A stretch of DNA of 64,000 nt from the NCBI GenBank assembly GCA_027490305.1, contig JAIXYI010000071.1, positions 28,679-92,678 on the forward strand. Direction: 5' to 3'. The notes beneath the pieces were generated by a model. The model made no database searches, was not told where the DNA came from, and saw only the letters and a program-made list of their open reading frames with translations. The position numbers and the translations under genes are program-made. This document shows positions 42,599 to 52,599 of the stretch, piece by piece (position 1 is the stretch's first letter; each line of letters opens with the position of its first letter). This DNA comes from Flavobacteriaceae bacterium (GTDB lineage Bacteria > Bacteroidota > Bacteroidia > Flavobacteriales > Flavobacteriaceae).

Positions 42599-43537
42599 GT
42601 GTTAAACAGGCGACATATCCGCGTAAAAGTGATGCAATCCATTTACGCGATGCATCAAAACGAATCCGATGATCTCGATGCGCAGGAGCGTTTTCTCCGA
42701 AACAGCGTCGACATCGTGCAAGACCTCTACCTGATGCTTTTGTCAGCATTGGTCGAAATACGACGTGCGGAGGCTGATTTCCTTGAGCTTTCCAGTCGTA
42801 AACACCTTGCGACAGCGGAGGAACGCAATCCAAACCGGAAGTTCGTTGAGAACAAGGTACTTCGCGCATTGGAGGAAAGCACCTCGCTCACCGCGGCACT
42901 CGAAGAGCGGAAAATCAACAATTGGAAACTGAACGACGACTACATCCTGTTGTTACTCAAGGAAATCAAGCAGAGCACTTTGTATACCGACTATATGGAA
43001 CGGAAGAAGTCTTCGTTTGCAGAGGACCGATCGTTCATCGTAGACCTGTACGAAGAGGTAATCGCGCCGAATGATAAACTGTACGATTATCTGGAAGACC
43101 ATAAACTGACATGGAGCGACGATATTCCGGTGGTCAATACCAATGTGGTCAAGCAGTTACGGAGTATGAAGGAAGGCGTGCCATTTCGGGTGGATCCGTT
43201 GTTCAAAGACGAGGATGATCGGGAATTCATCCGCGATTTGTTCCGACGCACCGTACTTAATGAAACCGAGTTGGCCAAAGAATACCTCGACAAAACACCG
43301 AACTGGGATACCGACCGTATTGCAGAAGTGGATACAATCATCCTGAAAATGGGCATTTGCGAGTTCCTAAAGTTTCCGTCGATTCCCCTAAAGGTGACCA
43401 TAAACGAATACGTAGAGATTGCAAAAGAGTATTCGACACCCAAGAGTTCCATCTTTATCAACGGAGTCCTAGATAATCTGGTAAAAGAATTCATGGAGTC
43501 GAACCGTTTGAACAAAACGGGTCGCGGACTTCTCTAA
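42599..43537 (+). CDS. nusB: Transcription antitermination factor NusB (long form)
   Basis: This 312-residue NusB has the Bacteroidota N-terminal extension; the classical NusB fold is the last 140 residues, with LDKTPNWDTDRIAEVDTIIL and VTINEYVEIAKEYS. It joins the NusA/E/G complex for ribosomal RNA antitermination. The start is GTG at 42599, giving the family-typical MLNRRHIRVKVMQSIYA. It leads nusB-DUF1573-yajC, with 12- and 18-bp gaps, a conserved Bacteroidota gene order. Confidence 0.93.
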   Translation: MLNRRHIRVKVMQSIYAMHQNESDDLDAQERFLRNSVDIVQDLYLMLLSALVEIRRAEADFLELSSRKHLATAEERNPNRKFVENKVLRALEESTSLTAALEERKINNWKLNDDYILLLLKEIKQSTLYTDYMERKKSSFAEDRSFIVDLYEEVIAPNDKLYDYLEDHKLTWSDDIPVVNTNVVKQLRSMKEGVPFRVDPLFKDEDDREFIRDLFRRTVLNETELAKEYLDKTPNWDTDRIAEVDTIILKMGICEFLKFPSIPLKVTINEYVEIAKEYSTPKSSIFINGVLDNLVKEFMESNRLNKTGRGLL

Positions 43538-43549
43538 ATTGACATCATC

Positions 43550-43963
43550 ATGAAAAAAATCGTATTGGGTATGTTGGCCGCTTTTGTGCTTACGACGGCC
43601 TGTAAAAATGAAAAGAAAGACAATTCGGCCGCCATCACGTTTGACGAAAAAGAGTACAACTTTGGGGAGATTGCACCGAACTCCATTAGTGTACACGAAT
43701 TCACCTTCACCAACACAGGCGGCTCTGACCTGATCATCCGGGATGCGAAAGGTTCGTGCGGTTGCACGGTGCCGGAGTTTCCGAAAGGAGAAAAAATCGC
43801 GCCAGGACAGAAAGGGAAAATCAAGGTTTCCTTTAACTCAAAAGGCAAGCGGGGCGATATCCGCAAAAGCGTAACCCTGCTCGCGAACATCGACAAGGGT
43901 GACGAAACCATTTACATCACGGGCCACATTGCCGACCTGAACGGCGAGGCACCCAAAAACTAA
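43550..43963 (+). CDS. DUF1573 lipoprotein
   Basis: This 137-residue lipoprotein (lipobox LTTAC, Cys18) has one immunoglobulin-like DUF1573 domain with the signature EFTFTNTGGSDLIIRDAKGS and CGCTVPEFPK. The function is unknown. It stands between nusB and yajC in an operon. Confidence 0.9.
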   Translation: MKKIVLGMLAAFVLTTACKNEKKDNSAAITFDEKEYNFGEIAPNSISVHEFTFTNTGGSDLIIRDAKGSCGCTVPEFPKGEKIAPGQKGKIKVSFNSKGKRGDIRKSVTLLANIDKGDETIYITGHIADLNGEAPKN

Positions 43964-43981
43964 CATCCAAAACCAAACGAA

Positions 43982-44248
43982 ATGGAATCATTATTGCCCA
44001 TCGTTGCCATGGTCGTCGTATTTTACTTCTTTATGATACGGCCCCAACAGCAACGGATGAAGAAAGAAAAAGCATTTGAAAGCAGCCTGAAAGTAGGCGA
44101 TCGCATCATTACGAAAAGCGGTATTCACGGTAAAATCGCCGAAATGGCTGATACCACAGTCGTGATTGAAACGATGGCAGGAAAAATCAAGATGGAGCGC
44201 TCCGCGATTTCGATGGAGATGAGCGCGAAGCTCAACGAGAAGAAGTAG
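43982..44248 (+). CDS. yajC: Preprotein translocase subunit YajC
   Basis: This 88-residue single-span membrane protein is an accessory of the SecDF translocase. It has one N-terminal helix (LLPIVAMVVVFYFFMI), the family motif RPQQQRMKKEK, and a small cytoplasmic domain with VGDRIITKSGIHGKI. It is last in the nusB operon; a terminator lies at 44320-44352. Confidence 0.95.
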   Translation: MESLLPIVAMVVVFYFFMIRPQQQRMKKEKAFESSLKVGDRIITKSGIHGKIAEMADTTVVIETMAGKIKMERSAISMEMSAKLNEKK

Positions 44249-44319
44249 GGAGAGGGGCTGAGTCCCTTAGTCCCTGAGCGCCTGAGCTGGGGAACACTTT
44301 GGGAGCTATCTGAAAATAG

Positions 44320-44352
44320 AAAAGAGAGACATGCCCGTCTCTCTTTTTTTAT
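44320..44352 (+). terminator. Terminator after yajC
   Basis: AGAGAGAC (44323-44330) pairs with GTCTCTCT (44337-44344), followed by a T-run. The surrounding 44249-44454 also has a word-repeat tract (CAACCACTAACTACTGACTA type, 44400-44456). Confidence 0.75.
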
Positions 44353-44454
44353 TTCATCTAAATCAGGAGTAGAAATTTAAGTAGCCCGGTTTTACACACT
44401 GTCCACCAACCACCAACCATCAACCACTAACTACTGACTACTAACTACTTTCTA

Positions 44455-45036
44455 CTACTTCTTATACCGATCGTTCAACCCAATACCCTGTAATACCATC
44501 GGTTTGATTTTTTCTAGGCGGGCGATCTGCGTTTTTTCTTGTTTGGCATCGCCGATATACTCGAGATAGTCGTTTTGCTTGCCCCGGGTTAGGGCATCGA
44601 AGGCCGTTTTGAAGGTAGCGTCTTTCTCGAATTCCGCTGCCAGCGCATCAGGCACCGGAAACGACTTTGGTTCGGGTTTGAGTACCTTGCCCTGTTCTTC
44701 AACCGCGATCGCTTCTTCGATGTAGGCGAGCAGTTTCTTTTCGTCGATTTGGTTCGCATCCGTAAACCGCCACTGCCGCAGCGATTTCGTAACGCCTTCG
44801 TTGGCATTGACCAATACGTTGGACTCATCCCGCAGGAACACACCATTGAAAAACCATACCGCGAAGAAGTGCTTGAAGCCCCCGAGGCCCACGACATTAC
44901 GGTTCTTGTAGGTGTAGACGGGCGCGCCCCACTTGACCGTTTGCGTCAATGGCGTTTTGGCAATGATATCGGCCAGGATTCCCAATTCGGTATCCCATCG
45001 CCCTACCTTATCCCAAACGTGCCGCTCCTCGGTCAT
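44455..45036 (-). CDS. DUF1801 / YdeI-OmpD-associated family protein
   Basis: This 193-residue protein combines a DUF1801-like N-terminal half (TVKWGAPVYTYKNRNVVGLG, then KHFFAVWFFNGVFL) with a YdeI-type C-terminal half (VPDALAAEFEKDATFKTAFD). The YdeI fold is linked with peptide and oxidative stress responses, but no activity is established. It overlaps pepT by 4 bp. Confidence 0.85.
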   Translation of the reverse strand: MTEERHVWDKVGRWDTELGILADIIAKTPLTQTVKWGAPVYTYKNRNVVGLGGFKHFFAVWFFNGVFLRDESNVLVNANEGVTKSLRQWRFTDANQIDEKKLLAYIEEAIAVEEQGKVLKPEPKSFPVPDALAAEFEKDATFKTAFDALTRGKQNDYLEYIGDAKQEKTQIARLEKIKPMVLQGIGLNDRYKK

Positions 45037-46310
45037 TTTTTCTTGGCTTTTCGGACGACTTTCTTCATGTAGGACGGATCCGCTGTCAACTCGGCAATCC
45101 GCACGATGACATCCACCGCTTTTTGCATGCTTTCGACTGGTACATATTCATACTTACCGTGAAAGTTGTGTCCGCCCGCGAAGATATTCGGGCAGGGCAA
45201 TCCCATATAACTCAAACGGCAACCGTCGGTACCACCGCGGATGGGCTTGATGAGTGGTTCGATTCCGAGGTCACGCATGGCTTTCTCGGCGACGTCCACA
45301 ATATACTTCACCGGTTCGACCTTCTCACGCATGTTGTAGTATTGGTCGGTCATTTCCAACGTGGCGATGTCGCCTCCGAATTGCTTGGCGAATTTCTTGT
45401 TGATCTTCGATACGATCTTCCGCACGAACTTTTTCCGCTCTTTGAACAGTTTCATATCGTGATCACGGATAATCAATTCCACTTTGGTTTCCTCAATACT
45501 GCCCGTCAAGCCCGTAACGTGGAAAAAGCCATCATATCCTTTGGTTTCCTGGGGCACTTCTTTTTTCGGAAGTTGCGAAATGAAATCGTTGGCAATCAGC
45601 ATCGAATTAATCATCTTTCCTTTTGCATAACCCGGGTGGACGCTTTTTCCGTGGAAGACGACCTTTACGCCGGCGGCGTTGAAGTTCTCGTATTCGAGTT
45701 CACCAACCTGGCTTCCGTCCATGGTATACGCCCATTCGGCACCGAACTTCGCGACGTCGAAAAGATCGGCCCCGCGACCGATTTCTTCGTCAGGTGTAAA
45801 GCCAACGCGGATGGTACCGTGTGGTATTTCAGGATGCTGTATCAGGTATTCCATCGCAGACACGATTTCAGTCAACCCGGCTTTGTCGTCGGCCCCGAGT
45901 AGCGTCGTTCCATCGGTCGTGATGAGGGTTTGCCCGCGGTAAAGCAACAAATCCTTGAAGTAGGAAGGGGAAAGGACGATGTCGAGGTCTTTATTCAATA
46001 CGATATCACCGCCGTCGTAATCGGGCACGATCTGTGGCTTGACGTTAGCACCCGTAAAGTCGGGCGAGGTATCATAATGGGATACAAAGCCTATCACAGG
46101 AGCGTCGTGCGATACGTTTGACGGAAGGGTGCCCATGACGTAGCCGTTTTCGTCACGGGTTACATCGGTCAGGCCTATTTGGATGAGTTCTTTTTCGAGC
46201 AATTCGGCGAGTACCAATTGTTTTTCTGTACTCGGTACGGTTTTGGAGTTTGCGTCCGATTCGGTGTCGATCGTCACATAACTGACGAAGCGATCGATAA
46301 GGTGTTGCAT
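45033..46310 (-). CDS. pepT: Peptidase T (tripeptide aminopeptidase)
   Basis: This M20 metallopeptidase of about 425 residues removes N-terminal residues from tripeptides. Zinc-site motifs are VGFVSHYDTSPDF, LLGADDKAGL, GFTPDEEIGRGAD and the distal IRGGTDGCRLSYMG. The start is placed at ATG 46310 (MQHLIDRFVSYVTID). The longer frame from 46424 overlaps the GNAT gene and adds an unlikely leader. It is coupled to the downstream DUF1801-type gene. Confidence 0.95.
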   Translation of the reverse strand: MQHLIDRFVSYVTIDTESDANSKTVPSTEKQLVLAELLEKELIQIGLTDVTRDENGYVMGTLPSNVSHDAPVIGFVSHYDTSPDFTGANVKPQIVPDYDGGDIVLNKDLDIVLSPSYFKDLLLYRGQTLITTDGTTLLGADDKAGLTEIVSAMEYLIQHPEIPHGTIRVGFTPDEEIGRGADLFDVAKFGAEWAYTMDGSQVGELEYENFNAAGVKVVFHGKSVHPGYAKGKMINSMLIANDFISQLPKKEVPQETKGYDGFFHVTGLTGSIEETKVELIIRDHDMKLFKERKKFVRKIVSKINKKFAKQFGGDIATLEMTDQYYNMREKVEPVKYIVDVAEKAMRDLGIEPLIKPIRGGTDGCRLSYMGLPCPNIFAGGHNFHGKYEYVPVESMQKAVDVIVRIAELTADPSYMKKVVRKAKKK

Positions 46311-46314
46311 GATG

Positions 46315-46860
46315 TTATTGTTTTTGCGAAGGTACGAAGGAGTACGTTTTGGTTGGATGGAAATCCGGCTTTCGAATGCGAAATTGAACGGCCGGATGCT
46401 GGAAGCAGTCGACTTCCTTCTCAAAAACCATCCCGCATTTCAGCAGCACACTACGGGAAGCGGTATTTTCCGCTACCACGCGACCGATGATGCTCTCCAG
46501 TTTAAGGCGGTGAAATCCGTGTTCCAGGCACGCCATGGCAGCTTCCGTGGCATATCCCTGTCCCCAGAAACGGCGGTGCAGCCGATAGCCCAAATCAACC
46601 TCGTTGTGTTCGGATTTGAGTCCACACCAACCCAAAACCACGCCGTCTGACAAGCGCGTCACCATCCAGCGGCCCATTCCGGTCAGGCGATAGGCATCAT
46701 ATTGTTCGAGGAATGCACGTGCGGCGTCTATCGACTCGAAAGGTGGATCACCGGTGTAGCGAATCACCTCCGGATCGGCGTTCAGTTCGAACAATGCCTC
46801 GGCATCGTCCGGGGTAAATTCCCGTAGGAGCAAGCGTTCTGTCTGGAAGAGTACTGACAC
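46315..46860 (-). CDS. GNAT family N-acetyltransferase (RimJ/RimL type)
   Basis: This 181-residue acetyltransferase has the start TERLLLREFTPDDAEALFEL typical of RimJ/L-like GNATs, motif A in GYRLHRRFWGQGYATEAAMA, and VAENTASRSVLLKCGMVFEK at the C-terminus. It probably modifies a protein N-terminus or a small amine. It is 10 bp downstream of the GH3 gene and 4 bp upstream of pepT. Confidence 0.9.
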   Translation of the reverse strand: MSVLFQTERLLLREFTPDDAEALFELNADPEVIRYTGDPPFESIDAARAFLEQYDAYRLTGMGRWMVTRLSDGVVLGWCGLKSEHNEVDLGYRLHRRFWGQGYATEAAMACLEHGFHRLKLESIIGRVVAENTASRSVLLKCGMVFEKEVDCFQHPAVQFRIRKPDFHPTKTYSFVPSQKQ

Positions 46861-46870
46861 GCCTCTCTAT

Positions 46871-49345
46871 TTATAATGTCACAGGTGCTTTCAGACGGAT
46901 GTCTTCTGAAGATGCCCCAACGCGAATCTCAAAGTTGCCCTTATCAAAGCTGAAACGATGCAGGTCGGTTCGGTAATAGGAAAAGGCATCCGCGCGAAGG
47001 AATACGGTAACGGTTTTGCTTTCTCCTTTGGCCAGGAAGACTTTGGTAAAGCCTTTCAGTTCTTTATCCGGACGGTCGATGGTAGATTTATCCTGGTGCA
47101 CATATACCTGGGCCGACTCGGCACCGTCACGTCCGCCAACATTCTTAATCGTAAAGGTTACCTCAAATCCTTGTTCCGCATCGCCGGTCACCCTTAGGTT
47201 GGAGTATTCGAAACGGGTATACGACAACCCGTATCCGAACGGGAATTGCGGCTTGACTTTGGCAGTGTCAAAGTAGCGATACCCTACGGCAAGGCGTTCG
47301 CCATAGGATACTTTCTTGTTTCCGTCAGGGTCATAGTAAAACGCGTTTACCGGGTTGTCTTCCCATCGTTTTTCAAAACTAACCGGCAATTTTCCGCTAG
47401 GGTTTACGTCGCCAAACAGAATTTCAGCCAGCGCCCGGCCGCCTTTCTCTCCCGGATACCAGGCGTGGACCAGTCCCTTGACACGTGGCAACCACGAACG
47501 CATGTCGACATTTCCTCCGGCATTAAGCACGACCACCGTATTCGGGTTTACCTGAGCGACGATGCGGGCCAGTTGTTCTTGTTCCTGAGGCAGTTCAAAC
47601 GTTCGGTCGAACCCTTCTCCTTCTGAAGACGCATCGAATCCCAACGCCAGGATGACGGCGTCGGCACGGGCGGCCATTTCCTCCGCTCCTTTATAATCGA
47701 TCACTTCTTCGTAGGCGGCAAATGCAATCACCGCATCCCCGCCATTTTCATAATATTCAAGGCGGATGTCATACTCCTTACCAGCCTCAAGCGGCATTTT
47801 CACGGTGCGCAACATCGCGGCATGATCGCCCCACAAATCGATGACATTTTTACCGTCGATGAAGAGACGGAAGCCGTCGTCACCTCGTACTGCCAGCGTG
47901 TAGGTCGCTGATTTAGCAGGACGCAATACGCCGGTAAATCGAATCGAGAAATGATCAGGACCAAGTCCTTTCACACCCGGAACATCCGCCCAGTCGTGGC
48001 TGATGTTGGTGTCGGTTTTGGTAGCCACCACCGGGCCCGAAAGGTCGGTTGTATTGAAATAGGAGGCTTTTAATCCTTTTTCTTTTGAACCCTTTGCAGT
48101 ATAGAAAGGAGACGTCGCGGTGAAATCTTCCGGGCGGGGCATGGCCGCTGCGATATATTCCACGCGGGCATTCGGCAGTGCTTTCTGGATGCCTTCAAAA
48201 AGGGTAGTAGATGCGAACGGGCGGGTGAACGAACTTCCGCCACCGGCCACATATCGGTTGCCATTGGGCCCGATGACCGCTACGGTGCGAATGGATTTTG
48301 ACAGCGGAAGGATGTTGCCTTCGTTCTTCAGCAACACAATGCCATTGCGGGCCAAATCAAGCGCCACCTCTGCGCTTTCGGGCAGTTCTTTCCTATTGGG
48401 TGTCTCTTTATAGAGCGTATCATAAAAACCGAATCGGAATATTATGCGGAGTATGCGGCGTACTTTATCGTTCAGTACTTCTTCAGACAAACGGCCATCT
48501 TTTAGGGCCGGTAAAAGGTTTTGTCGGTTCATGAACGCACCGGAAGGCATCTCGAGATCGAGTCCGCCTTTTGCGGCCGCTAGACCGTCATACGTCGCAA
48601 CCCAATCCGACATCACAATCCCGTCAAAGCCCCACATCGTCTTCAACACCTGGTTGTTCAGGTAGTCGTTTTGGGTGGCATGGATGCCGTTGATCAGGTT
48701 GTAACTATCCATAACAGCGCCGACTTCGCCTTCCTGCACGGCCATGCGGAATGCCGGGAGATAGAGTTCATGCAGCGTCCGCTCGTCGATATCGGAACTC
48801 ACATTATTCCGATCCCACTCCTGGTTGTTGGCGGCAAAGTGCTTCACCGTCGCCACCACTTTCTGGCTTTGTACGCCCCGGATGTAGGCGGCGGCTATTT
48901 TCCCGGCTAAAAACGGGTCTTCTCCGAGGTATTCAAAATTACGCCCGTTCATCGGCGCCCGATACAGGTTCACGCCGGGTCCTAAGAGGATGTGTACACC
49001 CCGTTGGCGGGCGTCTTTGCCGAGGGCCTCTCCCAAACGTCGCGATAGTTCAGTATCCCACGTCGCCGCAGTCAGGATGGAAGCCGGGTAGGCTGTTGTA
49101 GGACCGTAGTTGCGCACCCCGACCGGACCGTCGCTCATCTTGATTTTAGGCAGGCCGAGTCGCTCGATACCGCGTATATAAAAATCGTCCTGGCCGCCGA
49201 TGTAGTCGATTTTTTCTTCAAGCGTCATTCGCGATAACAGGTCGTTTACGCGATCGTCGACGGGTGCTTTCGGATTTTTATAGGTTTGGGCGAACGACAC
49301 CGAAACGGCGCCAAAAAACAGGAACGGTAAAAAGAGACGTGTCAT
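46871..49345 (-). CDS. Glycoside hydrolase family 3 beta-glucosidase with PA14 domain
   Basis: This 824-residue secreted enzyme (signal peptide ending VSFAQ) has a GH3 N-terminal TIM barrel whose nucleophile Asp is in GIVMSDWVATYDG. A GH3 C-terminal alpha/beta sandwich follows, interrupted by a PA14 carbohydrate-binding domain (about 400-545, with YTLAVRGDDGFRLFIDGKNV). The end is a fibronectin-like domain. It hydrolyses beta-linked oligosaccharides in the periplasm or at the surface. There is no SusC/D pair beside it, so it is not in a polysaccharide utilisation locus here. Confidence 0.93.
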   Translation of the reverse strand: MTRLFLPFLFFGAVSVSFAQTYKNPKAPVDDRVNDLLSRMTLEEKIDYIGGQDDFYIRGIERLGLPKIKMSDGPVGVRNYGPTTAYPASILTAATWDTELSRRLGEALGKDARQRGVHILLGPGVNLYRAPMNGRNFEYLGEDPFLAGKIAAAYIRGVQSQKVVATVKHFAANNQEWDRNNVSSDIDERTLHELYLPAFRMAVQEGEVGAVMDSYNLINGIHATQNDYLNNQVLKTMWGFDGIVMSDWVATYDGLAAAKGGLDLEMPSGAFMNRQNLLPALKDGRLSEEVLNDKVRRILRIIFRFGFYDTLYKETPNRKELPESAEVALDLARNGIVLLKNEGNILPLSKSIRTVAVIGPNGNRYVAGGGSSFTRPFASTTLFEGIQKALPNARVEYIAAAMPRPEDFTATSPFYTAKGSKEKGLKASYFNTTDLSGPVVATKTDTNISHDWADVPGVKGLGPDHFSIRFTGVLRPAKSATYTLAVRGDDGFRLFIDGKNVIDLWGDHAAMLRTVKMPLEAGKEYDIRLEYYENGGDAVIAFAAYEEVIDYKGAEEMAARADAVILALGFDASSEGEGFDRTFELPQEQEQLARIVAQVNPNTVVVLNAGGNVDMRSWLPRVKGLVHAWYPGEKGGRALAEILFGDVNPSGKLPVSFEKRWEDNPVNAFYYDPDGNKKVSYGERLAVGYRYFDTAKVKPQFPFGYGLSYTRFEYSNLRVTGDAEQGFEVTFTIKNVGGRDGAESAQVYVHQDKSTIDRPDKELKGFTKVFLAKGESKTVTVFLRADAFSYYRTDLHRFSFDKGNFEIRVGASSEDIRLKAPVTL

Positions 49346-49396
49346 GTACGGAAGTTGTTTCCGTAAAGATACTAAAGTCGTCGATGTGGGAAAATG

Positions 49397-50146
49397 CTAT
49401 CGCTCTTCAATAAGGAAATAGGTCGTGGTCATCTTTACGACTTTCAATACGGCCAGCAGCAATAAGGAAAGCAACGTGAAAGCGATCAGCGGAATGTTGG
49501 GCGCCCACACATCGGTAATGGCCTGTCCGGTAAGGTCAAAGATGAGGAAGACGACGAAGATAGACGCCAATCCGTTCTTTTCGTTGATGAACACTTTCTT
49601 CCAACTGAACAATACGGTATTCGGACGGAACTGTGACAGGGCGGGTATGAAAGCAGGCGTTTTAGCGGCCCAGTCGGTGAAGGTAGTGCCAAACTTCGCA
49701 CGAAGGAACTGTTCTTCCGTAAACATGATCCGTTCATAATACAACCAGTAAAACAGGCAAAACGAAGCAACAAACCAGAAATGAGCGGTGAGTAAGGCGG
49801 GCCCAAGCCAAATCAGGAAGTTTCCCAGGTAAAGTGGGTGCCGCACGGTGGCGTAAATACCGGATGTATTCAGGGTGTCGGCAATCTGTTCTTCGCGGTT
49901 ACGTCCGGAGGTGCGTACGGGTGTGTGCCCGACGGTGTAAATCCGAACGAAGAGTCCCAACAGGCTAATCACGACGCATCCCCAGAAGTAGGGGCGTGCC
50001 GCTTCCGCTCCGAGAAAAAAAGGAACGTCATACGCGAGGTCGTAGAGGTAAAGTCCGAGCCCGATCAACAGAAACAGCATCGGGAATTGCCCGCGACGCC
50101 TGAACAACCAATTTCCCTGCTGTTCGAATTCTTCCAGTAAAGCCAT
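49397..50146 (-). CDS. Isoprenylcysteine-methyltransferase-like membrane protein
   Basis: This protein of about 249 residues has five to six membrane helices and the ICMT/PEMT-type signature TSGIYATVRHPLYLGNFLIWLG with a distal YERIMFTEEQFLRAKFG. Bacterial relatives methylate lipid phosphates (as in Leptospira LmtA on lipid A) or other small lipids, so a lipid substrate is likely. The start at ATG 50146 (MALLEEFEQQG) is preferred to 50185. Confidence 0.82.
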   Translation of the reverse strand: MALLEEFEQQGNWLFRRRGQFPMLFLLIGLGLYLYDLAYDVPFFLGAEAARPYFWGCVVISLLGLFVRIYTVGHTPVRTSGRNREEQIADTLNTSGIYATVRHPLYLGNFLIWLGPALLTAHFWFVASFCLFYWLYYERIMFTEEQFLRAKFGTTFTDWAAKTPAFIPALSQFRPNTVLFSWKKVFINEKNGLASIFVVFLIFDLTGQAITDVWAPNIPLIAFTLLSLLLLAVLKVVKMTTTYFLIEER

Positions 50147-50246
50147 GCCAATAATTTGGGGCCAAAAATACGGTATTCTGTCCAAACGCCGACGCGTATC
50201 CCGGATTATGTCGCCGACCCAGTCGTCGTTTTTGCTTCCAAAGCAC

Positions 50247-50254
50247 TATTTTTG
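50247..50254 (+). promoter_or_regulatory. -7 box of pyrD
   Basis: TATTTTTG matches TAnnTTTG, 17 bp before the pyrD ATG. The -33 box is unclear. Confidence 0.35.
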
Positions 50255-50271
50255 CAGCACAACACAACACC

Positions 50272-51294
50272 ATGTACAAACTACTGCTTCGGCCGGTCTT
50301 CTTCTGGTTTGACCCGGAAAAAATCCATTATTTCACCTTCTCGCTGATTCGTTTTATGTGCCGTATTCCCGGCATGCCGGCCTTGTTCCGGATGCTATAC
50401 AAAGTAAATGACAAGCGACTGGAACGGCAGGTGTTCGGACTCACGTTCCCCAATCCCGTGGGTTTGGCCGCGGGTTTTGATAAGGATGCGAAGTGTTTTC
50501 AGGAATTATCGCATTTTGGGTTTGGCTTCATCGAAATCGGAACACTTACCCCCAAACCACAGGACGGCAATCCAAAACCGCGGTTGTTCCGTTTGCCGGA
50601 TGACGGCGGACTCATCAACCGGATGGGTTTCAATAATGGTGGGGTGGAGGCGGCTGTCGTCCGTCTTCGCAAAAACAAAGGCGTTTTGATTGGCGGAAAT
50701 ATCGGCAAGAATAAGGTAACCCCAAACGAAGAAGCGGTTTCCGATTATCGTTATTGTTTTGACGCGCTGGTCGATTACGTTGACTATTTCGTGGTGAACG
50801 TCAGCTCGCCCAATACACCGAACCTTCGTGCATTGCAAGAGAAAGAACCTTTGACGGCTTTATTGGCGGCGTTGCAGGAAAAGAACAATGCCCGTTCGTC
50901 GCGCAAGCCCATCTTATTGAAAATCGCCCCGGATCTGACCGATGAGCAGTTGCTGGATATCATCGACATTGTCCGCGTGACCCAAATCGACGGAGTGATT
51001 GCGACCAATACCACCATTTCACGCGACGGACTCCAGTCGGCTAACCGCGTTGAAACAGGCGGCTTATCGGGCCAACCCCTTCGGGAGCGTGCCACCGAGG
51101 TAATACGGTTTCTATCAGAAAAGAGTGGGAACGCGTTTCCGATCATCGGCGTAGGAGGTATCCATAGCGCGGCCGATGCCATCGAGAAATTGCAGGCAGG
51201 CGCGGCGTTGGTGCAACTTTACACGGGATTTATCTATGAAGGTCCGGCGTTAGTGGCCTCGATCAACCGAGAAGTCCTACGGCAGCTTCCATAG
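50272..51294 (+). CDS. pyrD: Dihydroorotate dehydrogenase (quinone), class 2
   Basis: This 340-residue FMN enzyme oxidises dihydroorotate to orotate in pyrimidine synthesis and passes electrons to quinone. Class 2 is shown by the N-terminal hydrophobic helical extension and by [14 protein letters not shown], where Ser replaces the class 1 Cys base. FMN motifs [24 protein letters not shown] and IGVGGI are intact. Its last 32 bp overlap the convergent DUF3307 gene. Confidence 0.95.
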   Translation: MYKLLLRPVFFWFDPEKIHYFTFSLIRFMCRIPGMPALFRMLYKVNDKRLERQVFGLTFPNPVGLAAGFDKDAKCFQELSHFGFGFIEIGTLTPKPQDGNPKPRLFRLPDDGGLINRMGFNNGGVEAAVVRLRKNKGVLIGGNIGKNKVTPNEEAVSDYRYCFDALVDYVDYFVVNVSSPNTPNLRALQEKEPLTALLAALQEKNNARSSRKPILLKIAPDLTDEQLLDIIDIVRVTQIDGVIATNTTISRDGLQSANRVETGGLSGQPLRERATEVIRFLSEKSGNAFPIIGVGGIHSAADAIEKLQAGAALVQLYTGFIYEGPALVASINREVLRQLP

Positions 51295-51985
51295 CGAGGT
51301 ACTGCACGGCGAGTCCGGCGAGAATGGCGATCCCGAAACTCAGTAGGGTTCCGATCAACACATATTCGGTCAACTTCCGATCGTTGGCGCGGGTAAGGTC
51401 GCCGAAGCGAAAAATGGATTTTGCCCCCAACAGGAATCCGATGGCTTCAAAGTGGCCGGTTAGGATAAAGCCGAAAACGAACAACCTTTCCAGTATCCCA
51501 ATATAGTTTCCGGCATTCGACAACGAGCCATCCCCCGGTTTATCGTCGGGTGTCCAGCCGGAAATGATGACTTTAATTAACAACGACGTTGGTTTGGTCA
51601 GTAAAATGGCCCCGGTCATCAGGATTAGGAACGAGTCGTCGAGTTGCCAGTCGAGGTCGGTGGGTTCGTTCCACATCACAATCAGGCAGATCGAGGCGAT
51701 GTGCAGCAGTTGGTCGATGATGAACCATTGCCTTTTGGTAGCGTCACGCTGCAGAACCAACTTAGCGGCATCAATCCCTCCGTGCACCACGGCCAACACA
51801 ATCGCATATACCAAAAAACCTTCCTTGCCCGCCACGGCAAACGCGAGTACGCCATGTAAAAGGGTGTGGAGGTAGAGATACGGACTCCGAAGCTTCTTTT
51901 CTTCTTTGTTGCGCACCCATGAATTGGGCTGTAAGAGGAAGTCACCCAGCAAATGGGCGAGGAACAGTTTTACGAAAAGGATCAT
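51263..51985 (-). CDS. DUF3307 integral membrane protein
   Basis: This 240-residue membrane protein has about seven hydrophobic segments and the DUF3307 start [20 protein letters not shown]. The function is unknown. It overlaps the SatD-like gene by 4 bp, a pairing seen elsewhere (DUF3307 with SatD), which suggests that SatD controls or assists it. Confidence 0.88.
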   Translation of the reverse strand: MILFVKLFLAHLLGDFLLQPNSWVRNKEEKKLRSPYLYLHTLLHGVLAFAVAGKEGFLVYAIVLAVVHGGIDAAKLVLQRDATKRQWFIIDQLLHIASICLIVMWNEPTDLDWQLDDSFLILMTGAILLTKPTSLLIKVIISGWTPDDKPGDGSLSNAGNYIGILERLFVFGFILTGHFEAIGFLLGAKSIFRFGDLTRANDRKLTEYVLIGTLLSFGIAILAGLAVQYLAMEAAVGLLG

Positions 51986-52599
51986 GGCATGTAGTGTTTA
52001 AGGTGGCTGCGGTAGTAGGCGTCAAGTTCCCTGAGCAGTTCAAATTGGGAACGTTTGCGGCGTCCGCTGACGGCGGCTTGGTTGATGTCAAGGCGTTGTC
52101 CGAGTTCTTCCTGCGAAAGATCGGGGTATTGCAAAGCGGCGAGGGCATAGGTCGCCTGGGGTGGCAGCCAGGATGCAATGATGGGCGTCGCGAGTCGCAG
52201 CATGAGGTTGAGGGGTTCGTCGAAAGCCGGGATGCCCGAGTTGATGCCGAGGGTCATCTTTTGCTGTTTCAACCGCTCGAACAGTTCGCCCGAACGCACA
52301 AATGCGCTGCCATTGCTTTGGCTGATTTTATCGCCGGAATAGGTTTTCTCGCCGATGCCGATGCTGATACGGGCGTCAAGACCCATGGTGCGAAGCAACG
52401 CACGTATTTCAATCGCAGCGGACAAGGCATCAGCCGGGTCGGCAATCTCCACCTGAAATTCATCGCCTCGGTAGATGTCCCATTGAAGGGCGTCTTTCCC
52501 TTTTCGTGACAATAGTTCACGCAGGGCTTCCAGCCAGGTTTCAGGGCCTTTCTGGCGGGAGTGGATGACGTCGCCGGTGAGGATACTGTGGTAGTTCAT
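51982..52599 (-). CDS. SatD family DNA-binding protein
   Basis: This 205-residue protein starts at ATG 52599 (MNYHSILTGDVIHSR); the upstream ATG at 52632 would lie within the operator array. The N-terminal part is cyclase-like (WDIYRGDEFQVEI, IRALLRTMGLDARISIGIGE). The C-terminus is a helix-turn-helix (SQEELGQRLDINQAAVSGRR). It is translated just upstream of the DUF3307 gene. Four palindromic sites with 28-bp spacing cover its start and the divergent promoter, so autoregulation is very likely. Confidence 0.85.
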   Translation of the reverse strand: MNYHSILTGDVIHSRQKGPETWLEALRELLSRKGKDALQWDIYRGDEFQVEIADPADALSAAIEIRALLRTMGLDARISIGIGEKTYSGDKISQSNGSAFVRSGELFERLKQQKMTLGINSGIPAFDEPLNLMLRLATPIIASWLPPQATYALAALQYPDLSQEELGQRLDINQAAVSGRRKRSQFELLRELDAYYRSHLKHYMP